Source: CAG-103 sp905215475 (GTDB taxonomy: Bacteria; Bacillota; Clostridia; Oscillospirales; Oscillospiraceae). From it: DNA of 64,000 bases. The stretch's first letter is position 1; each line of letters opens with the position of its first letter. Below, piece by piece: positions 56,368 through 63,494 of the stretch. Under the pieces are notes generated by a model. The model did not search any database and was not told where the DNA came from. It was given only the letters and a program-made list of their open reading frames with translations. Where the stretch lies: assembly GCA_905215475.1 (NCBI GenBank), contig CAJMPW010000003.1, positions 124,001-188,000 of the forward strand, given 5' to 3'. Position numbers and translations under genes: made by a program.

Positions 56368-56900
56368 ACATAGAACGGATGCAGCCGGCGGACTTTGACG
56401 CGGTCTACCGTCTGCTGACACAGAGCTTTCCGGCGACGGAGCGGCGCGGCGCGGCCGGACAGCGCGCACTGTTTTCCGACAGCGCATACCGCGTTGACAT
56501 CCTGCGCGCGCCGGACGGAGGCGTGCAGGCGCTCATCGCGTCGTGGGATTTTGACGACTTTGTCTTTCTCGAGCATTTTGCCGTCGATCCCGCCTGCCGC
56601 AACGGCGGTATCGGCGGGCAGATGCTCGATGCGATGCTGGCGCGCTGCGGCAAGCGTGCCTGTCTGGAGGCCGAGCTGCCGGAGACGGAGCTGGCGGCGC
56701 GGCGCATCGGCTTTTACGAGCGGCACGGCTTCACGGTCAATGCGGATTATGCCTACTTCCAGCCGGCGCTCGTGCCGGGCGGCGACCCGCTGCCGATGCA
56801 CCTGCTCACGACCGGCGGCGCACGCACAAGCGCCGAGCTGCGCACGATGGAGACGCTCGTGCACACGCGCGTGTACGGGCAAACGCCCGCAGCGGAGTAA
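56364..56900 (+). CDS. GNAT-family N-acetyltransferase
   Basis: A 178-residue acetyltransferase: VFLEHFAVDPACRNGGIGGQML is motif A with the acetyl-CoA pyrophosphate loop (RNGGIGG), followed by FYERHGFTVN motif B. Substrate unknown. It is translationally coupled to the TtcA-like gene, which may or may not reflect shared function. Confidence 0.9.
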   Translation: MNIERMQPADFDAVYRLLTQSFPATERRGAAGQRALFSDSAYRVDILRAPDGGVQALIASWDFDDFVFLEHFAVDPACRNGGIGGQMLDAMLARCGKRACLEAELPETELAARRIGFYERHGFTVNADYAYFQPALVPGGDPLPMHLLTTGGARTSAELRTMETLVHTRVYGQTPAAE

Positions 56901-56910
56901 TAAAGGAACA

Positions 56911-56952
56911 AGCGCCCGAAGCTGCACTTACACGCAGCTTCGGGCGCTTTTG
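56911..56952. terminator. Bidirectional terminator
   Basis: AAGCGCCCGAAGCTGC and GCAGCTTCGGGCGCTTTT stem between convergent genes. Confidence 0.9.
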
Positions 56953-56954
56953 CG

Positions 56955-57770
56955 TTATGTCAGCGTGATGCAGCCGCCTGCGCTGGCGTTCATTGCAAAG
57001 TGGGAAAAGACGCTCTTGCTCACGGCGGCGAACCGGTCGCTCGCAGCAAACGCCTCCTCGTGCTCCTCGCGGAGGAAATCGACCGTCTCGCGCAGCTGCA
57101 GCAGCAGCGCCGCACCGTGCTTGCATAGCCCCGTCTCATAACAGGTGCACATGAGCGCGCTGACCGTGCCGCCCGTGTAGGTGAACGTGAGCTCATACGG
57201 CACAGTGCCCTGCACGATGGCGTGCCCCTGTGTGCCGTCGACCGACAGGTAAACCACCCGCCCCTCGGCATAACAGGCGTGTCCCTTGCCGGCGGTCTCG
57301 CCCGGCAGGGGCATCTGATCGAGAAAGTCCAGCGTGTACGTCGGTCCGGGACCGTGACCGGTGACAAACTCTCCGTCCGCCTCCGGCGGGAAAAACCAGC
57401 TGCGCACCTGCGCATACGGCAGCGCGCCGTGATCGAGCGTGAGCATATGCGAGCCGAACACGTAAAACGTGCCGCGCACGTTCCTGTCCGCCGCGCCGAT
57501 CACGCGCTCATAATCGGCGAGCCGGATGCGGAAATTGTAGTCCACCGCCGCCACGCGCCCCAAAAGCCCCGCAAGCTTGCCGCTGACGTAGACGACGTCG
57601 CCCTTGTGCAGGTCAAAGCGGTCGTTATAGTAGCTGTAAGCGCGGTCGCGCTCGGGAAAGTACACGCGCACGACCGACGGCACGGCCGCCGTCTCCGGCT
57701 GCGCGGCCGGGGTTGGAGACGCCGCCTCGGGCGCTTTGGGCTGCACGCAAAAACCGATCGGATGCTTCAT
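56955..57770 (-). CDS. SWIM zinc-finger protein of unknown function
   Basis: A 271-residue protein. Near residues 210-225, MCTCYETGLCKHG gives the C-x-C...C-x-H pattern of a SWIM zinc finger. The first third (VVRVYFPERDRAYSYYNDRFDLHKGDVVYV, then RVAAVDYNFRIR) resembles the beta-barrel found at the start of PriA-like proteins; this is a tentative similarity. No signal peptide, so cytoplasmic; nucleic-acid or protein binding is likely. AGGAGG precedes the ATG. Confidence 0.7.
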   Translation of the reverse strand: MKHPIGFCVQPKAPEAASPTPAAQPETAAVPSVVRVYFPERDRAYSYYNDRFDLHKGDVVYVSGKLAGLLGRVAAVDYNFRIRLADYERVIGAADRNVRGTFYVFGSHMLTLDHGALPYAQVRSWFFPPEADGEFVTGHGPGPTYTLDFLDQMPLPGETAGKGHACYAEGRVVYLSVDGTQGHAIVQGTVPYELTFTYTGGTVSALMCTCYETGLCKHGAALLLQLRETVDFLREEHEEAFAASDRFAAVSKSVFSHFAMNASAGGCITLT

Positions 57771-57980
57771 AAAAACCCCTCCTCAAATCAAGACTCCTGT
57801 GCTTTGATCTCAGAATAGCACAAGAGCTGTCCCATAAACCACCCAGTGCGCCTGTGTCTCCCACGGATTGCCCCCCGCAGAGTCGCCGCAGCAGCAATGA
57901 AACAAAATGCTTCTTCCGGCTGCAAACATGGAATTTTCTGAGATTGCATTTCGAAAACGCAGATGATAGAATGATCAAAA
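57771..57980. other. Intergenic region before a kinase remnant
   Basis: No gene seen. A TATTCT on the minus strand near 57811-57816 may be the -10 of the SWIM gene; a plus-strand promoter lies at 57944. Confidence 0.4.
57944..57972 (+). promoter_or_regulatory. Probable promoter of the small lipoprotein gene
   Basis: TTGCAT at 57944-57949, 17 bp, TAGAAT at 57967-57972. Confidence 0.55.
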
Positions 57981-58112
57981 TGCAGCGGCGAGACCGGCGG
58001 CTTTGGCATCGGTCTTGCCATTGCGCGCAGCATCGCCGAGGGGCATCACGGCACGATCCGCGCCGAGAGCCCCGACGGCCACACAGTCATATTTACGGCA
58101 GAATTGAGGTAA
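57981..58112 (+). pseudogene. Histidine-kinase C-terminal remnant
   Basis: This frame reads SGETGGFGIGLAIARSIAEG, then HHGTIRAES and VIFTAELR before TAA at 58110-58112. That is the G2 box and end of a HATPase domain, about 43 residues; nothing upstream belongs to it. The GAGG of its last codons serves as ribosome site for the next gene, suggesting that a lost kinase once preceded the lipoprotein. Confidence 0.8.
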
Positions 58113-58119
58113 AACTGCG

Positions 58120-58524
58120 ATGAAGCATATGCGTATTCTGATTTTTGTCCTTGCGCTCGCGCTGCTGTGCGCGGGCTGCGCATCTGGCGGCACGGCGGAG
58201 GCAACGCCCGCTCCGGATATGAGCGATCTCCCGCTTGACGGCGGCTACGCCTACCTGCGCGTGGAGGTGCTCTCACGCGATAAGGACGCCAAGACGCTGG
58301 AGGTGCGTGTGCTCGATTTCGGCGACGCGGACGGCGTGAACGTCGGCGCGATCCCGGTGGGCACGCAGGGCACGGCCGACTGCGCCGACCTGCTGACAAT
58401 GGCCATGATGATCGATTCCGGCGAGTGGATCATCACCTACACAGACCTTGGGCAGCAGGCGTTCCCGCTGCGGCTGACGTCGATCGAGAACCCGGAGCAC
58501 TTCGCCGAGCGCGCCGGGAAATAA
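58120..58524 (+). CDS. Small lipoprotein of unknown function
   Basis: A 134-residue lipoprotein: signal peptide with lipobox LCAGC, Thr/Pro-rich linker, then a small beta-rich domain (YAYLRVEVLSRD, TLEVRVLDFG, GEWIITYTD) that I do not recognise. GAGGTAAA lies 8 bases before the ATG and overlaps the stop of the kinase remnant. It may be the survivor of a lost two-component operon. Confidence 0.75.
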   Translation: MKHMRILIFVLALALLCAGCASGGTAEATPAPDMSDLPLDGGYAYLRVEVLSRDKDAKTLEVRVLDFGDADGVNVGAIPVGTQGTADCADLLTMAMMIDSGEWIITYTDLGQQAFPLRLTSIENPEHFAERAGK

Positions 58525-58562
58525 AAAAGACCGGCTGAGACGTTGTCTCAGCCGGTCTTTCG
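58523..58562. terminator. Bidirectional terminator
   Basis: AAAGACCGGCTGAGAC and GTCTCAGCCGGTCTTT stem with A/T tracts between convergent genes. Confidence 0.9.
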
Positions 58563-58564
58563 TA

Positions 58565-59482
58565 TTACCAGAATTTCTTTCGCTTGCACACCCACAGGCT
58601 GATGCCCACGATCACGATGCTCACGACGACGATGACCGGGTAGCCGTACTTCCACGTCAGCTCCGGCATACCGGCAAAGTTCATACCGTACCAGCCGACG
58701 AGCAGCGTCAGCGGCAGAAAAATGGTCGTCACGATCGTCAGGATCTGCATGATGCGGTTTTGCCGGATGTCGATCTCCGCCTGGAAGAGGCTCTGCACCT
58801 GCGTGCACGATTCGCGCAGCAGCTGCGATTCCTCGCGCAGACGGATCACCCGGTCCTCGAACATACGAAACAGCAGCTGCTCGCCGTCGGAGAAGAAGCC
58901 GTTTTCGTTCTCACGCAGCTCACAGGCCACGTCGTCAAGCTGCGAGTAGTAGCGAAACCAGGCGCTGGTCTCCTTGCGCAGCGCAGTCATCGGCGCGGAA
59001 AAGCCGTCGAGCTCGTCCGCCAGCACCCGATCCTCGAGCGCCTCGATGCGATCCTCGAGCTTTTCGAGCCGGTGCAGGTCGCGGGCGATGAGCTGCTCAA
59101 AAAAGTCGTAGAGAAACCGGCCGACGCTGCCGTCTGTCCAGCGCTTTTCCCGGGCGATGCGGCGCAGCACCCCCTGCAGCGCATTCTCATCGTCCACGAG
59201 CACGACGCGCGCCGCCGTGATGAGATAGCCGCAGGCGAGCGGCCTGCCGTCCTTGCCCTGATACGGCAGCACGAGTGTGCCGGACAGGCAGTCCGAATGC
59301 ACCTCGGCCTTGCACACGCGCGCATCGCGCGCCGGCGGCGTGTGGTGCAGCGTCTGCTCCAGTCCCGACAGCGGCGGCTGGTGCGAGAGCTCGTCGGAGC
59401 TCAGCAGCACAACGGCGGGCTGCTCTGGCGCAGGCTGCCGCTCCTGCTGCGTGAGTGTCTGCCCGATGGTATACCAATACAA
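58565..59482 (-). CDS. corA: CorA-family divalent cation transporter
   Basis: A 305-residue CorA-type Mg2+/Co2+ channel: cytoplasmic N-domain, a long helix region (residues about 130-240), then two C-terminal helices with the signature YGMNFAGMPEL between them and a basic KRKKFW end. The start is TTG at 59482: GGAGGGG lies 6 bases before it, and no ATG fits without passing into unrelated sequence. Likely magnesium uptake. Confidence 0.9.
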   Translation of the reverse strand: MYWYTIGQTLTQQERQPAPEQPAVVLLSSDELSHQPPLSGLEQTLHHTPPARDARVCKAEVHSDCLSGTLVLPYQGKDGRPLACGYLITAARVVLVDDENALQGVLRRIAREKRWTDGSVGRFLYDFFEQLIARDLHRLEKLEDRIEALEDRVLADELDGFSAPMTALRKETSAWFRYYSQLDDVACELRENENGFFSDGEQLLFRMFEDRVIRLREESQLLRESCTQVQSLFQAEIDIRQNRIMQILTIVTTIFLPLTLLVGWYGMNFAGMPELTWKYGYPVIVVVSIVIVGISLWVCKRKKFW

Positions 59483-59614
59483 AAGAGACCCCTCCTCTGA
59501 AAATGCGGTGTTGCTTTTATTGTAGCACGCCGCGCGCGCACGCACAACGTGCGGCTGGAATTTTCCACACAGATGTGCTATACTGAGCAAAATCAAACGT
59601 TTGGGGGAAACCGC

Positions 59615-60367
59615 ATGATCGTCTATTATACCGGCACGGGCAACAGCCGCTATGTCGCCCAGCGCTTCGCCGCCGCGCTCGGCGACGATCTGATCACCGC
59701 GAATGCATACATCAAAAACGACACGCCCGCCGCGCTGCACTCCGACCGCCCGTGGGTGTTCGTCTCGCCGACCTACGGCTGGCAGATCCCGCATATCTTT
59801 GCCGGTTTTCTGCGCCGCGGCAGCTTTACCGGCAGCCGGGAGGCCTACTTTGTCATGACCTGCGGCAGTGAGATCGGCAACGCCGGCAGCCGCATCAGCG
59901 CGCTGTGCGCGGACATCGGGCTCGATTATCAGGGCGTGCTGGAGGTCGTGATGCCGGAAAACTACGTCGCCATGTTCTACGTGCCGGGGGCGGAGGAGTC
60001 TGAGCAGATCATCGCAGCGGCGCAGCCGTCGATCGACCGCGGCATTGCCTGCGTGCAGCGCGGCGATCCGTTCCCCGCGCCGAAGGTCAGCCTCATCGAC
60101 CGGTTCAAGACCCATCCGGTGAACGGCATCTTCTACAAGTTCTTCGTCAAGTCCGGTCCATTCACAGTCTCGGACGCGTGCATCGGCTGTGGAAAGTGTG
60201 CGCTGAGCTGCCCGGTCAACGGCATCGACATCGTCGAGCGAAAGCCGCACTGGAACGGCGCGTGCACGCACTGCATGGCCTGCATCTGCGGCTGCCCGGT
60301 CAACGCCATCGAGTACGGGCGCAAGAGTCTCGGCAAGCCGCGCTATCAGTGCGCGGAGTATAAATAA
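59615..60367 (+). CDS. EFR1-family flavodoxin-ferredoxin fusion
   Basis: A 250-residue protein: an N-terminal flavodoxin-like domain (YYTGTGNSRYVA, residues about 4-15) and two C-terminal 4Fe-4S motifs (CIGCGKCALSCPV, CTHCMACICGCPV). The fusion is the EFR1 type common in gut clostridia; its partner reactions are unknown. GGGGG precedes ATG 59615; a TGCTATACT extended -10 lies at 59576-59584. Confidence 0.92.
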   Translation: MIVYYTGTGNSRYVAQRFAAALGDDLITANAYIKNDTPAALHSDRPWVFVSPTYGWQIPHIFAGFLRRGSFTGSREAYFVMTCGSEIGNAGSRISALCADIGLDYQGVLEVVMPENYVAMFYVPGAEESEQIIAAAQPSIDRGIACVQRGDPFPAPKVSLIDRFKTHPVNGIFYKFFVKSGPFTVSDACIGCGKCALSCPVNGIDIVERKPHWNGACTHCMACICGCPVNAIEYGRKSLGKPRYQCAEYK

Positions 60368-60371
60368 GCCC

Positions 60372-60411
60372 AAAGCCTCGCACCGAACCGGTGCGAGGCT
60401 TTGGTTTTTTA
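60372..60411. terminator. Terminator between convergent genes
   Basis: AAAGCCTCGCACC and GGTGCGAGGCTTT stem, then GGTTTTTT. Confidence 0.88.
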
Positions 60412-60416
60412 TCCGT

Positions 60417-60962
60417 TCAAGCGTCCTTGTGCGTGATGTTCAGGCCGCGTTCGCCGACCTCCACACTGCCGTCCTTGAGTGAGATGAAGGGGGAAAACTC
60501 CACCTTCTCCCCGTCGGAGGTCGTGATCTCGACCGTCACATCCGGGAAAATATCGCTGACGTTGCAGCCGATCACAAACGCGCTGCCGTCCGGCTGCTCA
60601 TAAAAGATCGAGCTGGTCTGCGTGAGCATATCGTTCTGGAACAGGCGCACGGTCGCATTCGGATCGCGCGGGATGATGAGATAGAAATCCCCGTCCGAGA
60701 TGTGGTGCACCGGCAGCTCCCGACCACCGAAATACGTCTGGCGGTAATAGTCGAGCTCCGTCGGCTCCTGATAGCCGAGATAGGCCACGGCGTAGAGCTG
60801 CCCGTCCTCATACGGCAGGGTGCTCAGCGGATCGGGCGTCGGCGTGGCCGCCGCCTGCTCGGGAGTCGGCGTCGGTGCGGGCGTGTCCGTGCCGCAGCCG
60901 GTGAGCAGCAGCGCACACAGCGCGAGGAGCACGAGGGTCAAACGGAACACTCTTTTTTTCAT
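60417..60962 (-). CDS. Lipoprotein of unknown function
   Basis: A 181-residue lipoprotein: lipobox LLTGC, a Thr-Pro-rich linker (TPAPTPTPE...), then a domain with YEDGQLYAVAYLGYQEP and alternating beta strands that I do not recognise. The C-terminal part contains VTVEITTSDGEKVEFSPF. It probably sits on the outer membrane face. GGATGGCG precedes the ATG. Confidence 0.78.
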   Translation of the reverse strand: MKKRVFRLTLVLLALCALLLTGCGTDTPAPTPTPEQAAATPTPDPLSTLPYEDGQLYAVAYLGYQEPTELDYYRQTYFGGRELPVHHISDGDFYLIIPRDPNATVRLFQNDMLTQTSSIFYEQPDGSAFVIGCNVSDIFPDVTVEITTSDGEKVEFSPFISLKDGSVEVGERGLNITHKDA

Positions 60963-61198
60963 GAGTCGCCATCCTTTCCTGATTGGATTCGTGGTTTCAG
61001 GATATAGGTTTCATTCAGCGCGGTCACTGCACGCCAAACAGCGCACACACCCGCGCCTGTGTCCATCATGGTATCAGATTCCATCTTGCTCGTCAAGACG
61101 CGAAGCTGCGCACATTTTCACGCGCTGCGCGCCGGTTTGTGTTATACTATCCGCAGAAGCAGCACGACCGCAACGACAACGACAAAGGAGGCAAGGAT

Positions 61199-61675
61199 AT
61201 GCGTTCTCTCATTCTTTACTACACCTACCACGGCAACACGCAGCGCATCGCCGAGCGCATCCACGCGGCCATCGGCGGCGACATTGCGCGCATCGACACC
61301 GTCGAGCCCTACACCGGCGACTATGACGACGTGGTCGCGCAGGGCGAGCGCGAGGTCAAGCGGGGCTATCTGCCGCCGCTCAAGCCGGTGGACATCGACC
61401 TCGACCGCTATGACACGCTCGTGCTCGGCACACCCGTCTGGTGGTACACCTGCTCGCCCGCCATGCGCGCCTTTCTGACCGCGCACGACCTCAGCGGCAA
61501 GACCATCTACCCCTTTGCCACGAACGGCGGCTGGCTCGGCCGCTCGATCCGGGATATGCGGGCGCTGTGCCCGGGCGCGGCGTTCCGTCCGGGGCTGGAC
61601 GTGCACTTTGACGATACGACGCAGCGCACGCCGGACGCGGACGTGAACCGCTGGATCGCCGCGATACACGACTGA
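61199..61675 (+). CDS. Flavodoxin
   Basis: A 158-residue flavodoxin-fold protein: LILYYTYHGNTQRIAERI is the FMN phosphate loop and LGTPVWWYTCSPAMRAFL the aromatic FMN-stacking loop. AAAGGAGG lies upstream of the ATG at 61199. It would carry electrons at low potential. A TATACT at 61143-61148 is a likely -10 without a clear -35. Confidence 0.9.
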   Translation: MRSLILYYTYHGNTQRIAERIHAAIGGDIARIDTVEPYTGDYDDVVAQGEREVKRGYLPPLKPVDIDLDRYDTLVLGTPVWWYTCSPAMRAFLTAHDLSGKTIYPFATNGGWLGRSIRDMRALCPGAAFRPGLDVHFDDTTQRTPDADVNRWIAAIHD

Positions 61676-61728
61676 GGAGATCTTTGCGGGTTCTCAATCC
61701 CCGCCGCGCGCAAAGTGCTTCTATTTGC

Positions 61729-61757
61729 TTGTATTTTATCCAGAAATGTGCTATCTT
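61729..61757 (+). promoter_or_regulatory. Promoter of the small 60-aa gene
   Basis: TTGTAT at 61729-61734, 17 bp, TATCTT at 61752-61757. Confidence 0.6.
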
Positions 61758-61820
61758 TTTGTAAGCGGCCGATGAGCGTCACCGTGCGCGTCGCGCCGCA
61801 GACAGAAAGGATGGAGCGAG

Positions 61821-62003
61821 ATGGAGTCTGAAATGCTTGAAGCGCTGCGCCGCTACATTCAGGATTACGGCTGGAACTGGGGCATTGTACACAGCCTCAT
61901 CAACCGCAAATTCGGCACGGACTACACGCTCGAGGAGCTGCAGTACTTCTATATGCGCCGCGCCTGGCCGCAGCCGGGCAAAGCGCGCACCGTTTTCAAA
62001 TGA
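61821..62003 (+). CDS. Small protein of unknown function (60 aa)
   Basis: A 60-residue soluble protein, MESEMLEALRRYIQDYG at the start, with several aromatic residues and a KFGTDYTLEELQYFY helix. GGAG precedes the ATG, and it has its own promoter and a strong terminator, so it is a real monocistronic gene. The helix-rich pattern resembles small HTH-like folds, but I do not recognise the family. Confidence 0.7.
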   Translation: MESEMLEALRRYIQDYGWNWGIVHSLINRKFGTDYTLEELQYFYMRRAWPQPGKARTVFK

Positions 62004-62011
62004 ACCCATGG

Positions 62012-62058
62012 TCAAAGCACCCGGCTCGCGGCAAAGGCCGCGAGCCGGGTGCTTTTTC
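62012..62058. terminator. Bidirectional terminator
   Basis: AAAGCACCCGGCTCGCGG and CCGCGAGCCGGGTGCTTT stem with T-run; its minus strand serves the next gene. Confidence 0.9.
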
Positions 62059-62395
62059 AGCGCGGGAGCTCTCCGGGCTGTACTCTGCCAAGATGCTCCA
62101 AACGGCGTATGATCGCAATGCGGGAACGCTGAAAATGCGTCCTGAGCGCCTCCACATCGCTGCCCGCGTCATACATTTGCAGCAGGTTCTGGTCATCCGC
62201 CTCCGTCCACGGCTTCCCCGCATTGGGCGGCGACGAGTGCTTTCGCTTGCCGGATGTGTGCCACAGCACACAGTGCAGTGCGCGGATGATCTCCGGCTGA
62301 TTGCAGACGCTGTCGGACGGCAAGCACTCCCCTGTCAGCGGATCGACGCCATCTGCCAGCTCAGTCAACAGTGCCCTCGCGCGTGCAAGTTCCAT
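62057..62395 (-). CDS. Small protein with Myb/SANT-like HTH region
   Basis: A 112-residue protein. The N-terminal half (ELADGVDPLTGECLP, NQPEIIRALHCVL) is a conserved pattern seen in uncharacterised proteins of many bacteria; the C-terminal half KPWTEADDQNLLQMYDAG followed by a second helix pair looks like a Myb/SANT or GcrA-like HTH. Probable nucleic-acid binder of unknown role. AAAGGAG precedes ATG 62395. Confidence 0.75.
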   Translation of the reverse strand: MELARARALLTELADGVDPLTGECLPSDSVCNQPEIIRALHCVLWHTSGKRKHSSPPNAGKPWTEADDQNLLQMYDAGSDVEALRTHFQRSRIAIIRRLEHLGRVQPGELPR

Positions 62396-62619
62396 TCTTC
62401 TGCTCCTTTCCACATATTTCGTAGTTCGTGCTATGGTCTCATATTACCAGAACCTCAGTCCCATAAGCAGGACAGTGTGAGGGCTTCCGCAGCCGATGAA
62501 ACAATCCCGGACGGCAGCGGGCAAGGCATACAAAACGCCGGGCGCTGCGATGCAGCACCCGGCGAAACGATTTGTTGACACGTTTTGTTGACGCTTTCGA
62601 TTTTCAGCCAAAAATGCAG
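62396..62619. other. Intergenic region between the HTH gene and tRNA-Ala
   Basis: No protein gene seen. It contains a GC-rich hairpin (about 62535-62564, CGCCGGGCGCTGC stem) and two TTTGTTGAC repeats 13 bp apart (62571 and 62584). Confidence 0.5.
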
Positions 62620-62661
62620 AAAAAGAAAAAATCCTGCGTCCTCACGGATGCAGGATTTTTC
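62620..62661 (-). terminator. Terminator of tRNA-Ala
   Basis: Minus-strand AAAAATCCTGC and GCAGGATTTTT stem with following T-rich run, 1-2 bases past the tRNA 3' end. Confidence 0.85.
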
Positions 62662-62662
62662 G

Positions 62663-62738
<76 letters not shown>

Positions 62739-62751
62739 ACAGGCAAGGTGT

Positions 62752-62780
62752 ATCTTATCAGAAAACAGCACGAATGTCAA
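62752..62780 (-). promoter_or_regulatory. Promoter of tRNA-Ala
   Basis: Minus-strand TTGACA (62775-62780), 17 bp, TAAGAT (62752-62757). Confidence 0.9.
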
Positions 62781-62801
62781 GAACGTTTTTTCGTTTCTGC
62801 G

Positions 62802-62840
62802 AAAAAAATCTGCGCAGCGGTTTTACCCCCTGCGCAGACC
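62802..62840 (-). terminator. Terminator of the SGNH hydrolase gene
   Basis: TCTGCGCAG and CTGCGCAGA stem; the minus strand continues into a run of seven T. Confidence 0.85.
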
Positions 62841-62860
62841 GGTTTTTTCGTCTGCCGCGC

Positions 62861-63484
62861 TCACGCCTCACAGTCGCTGCGGATGATCCCGGCAATGGCG
62901 GCGGCCAGCTTTTTGTGGCCGTCCGGGTCGAGATGCTCGCCATCGAGCGCGCTCATCTGCGTGAGCGTGCCGGCGTCAAGAAAGCGCAGGCCATACGCCT
63001 CGGCGATCATGCGGTACTGCTCTGCCACGCCCTGCGACACGGTGAGCGACTGCGCGTCATACTCCGGGTCGCGCTGCGGCGCGGACGCGCCGAGCGGCGG
63101 CGGGCACACGAGCAGGATCTTTGTCCACGCGGGCAGCATACCGATGACGAGCCGGATGAGCTTGTCCATGCCGATGCCGACCTCCTCGGCGGAGCGGGTC
63201 TTGTCCGCCTTGCAGTCGTTCGTGCCGAGCATGAGCACGATGTACTGTACCGGACCGTGGCTCTCGATGCTCAGCGGCAGCGTCTCGAGCGCGGAGCGCC
63301 CGTCGCGGTTGCTGTCCGGAAAGGCCGCTGTGCGGCCGATCAGCCCGTCCTCCGCGACGTAATACCCGTCACCCAGCAGCGCCTGAAGCGCGCCGGGATA
63401 GCGAATATCGCGCCCGTAGCGGTGCTTCCAGTCGGGCGTGAAGCCATATGTATTGCTGTCGCCGAAGCAAAGGATCTCGATCAC
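62861..63484 (-). CDS. SGNH/GDSL-family hydrolase
   Basis: A 207-residue esterase-fold protein: FGDSNTYG (block I, nucleophile Ser 10), a block II Gly and LMLGTNDCK (block III), and DGEHLDPDGH with the catalytic Asp-His. No signal peptide, so intracellular. The GTG at 63484 is chosen because GTGAGG lies 9 bases upstream; the GTG at 63493 has no ribosome site. Substrate (short esters, acetyl groups) unknown. Confidence 0.9.
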   Translation of the reverse strand: MIEILCFGDSNTYGFTPDWKHRYGRDIRYPGALQALLGDGYYVAEDGLIGRTAAFPDSNRDGRSALETLPLSIESHGPVQYIVLMLGTNDCKADKTRSAEEVGIGMDKLIRLVIGMLPAWTKILLVCPPPLGASAPQRDPEYDAQSLTVSQGVAEQYRMIAEAYGLRFLDAGTLTQMSALDGEHLDPDGHKKLAAAIAGIIRSDCEA

Positions 63485-63494
63485 ACCGCGCACC

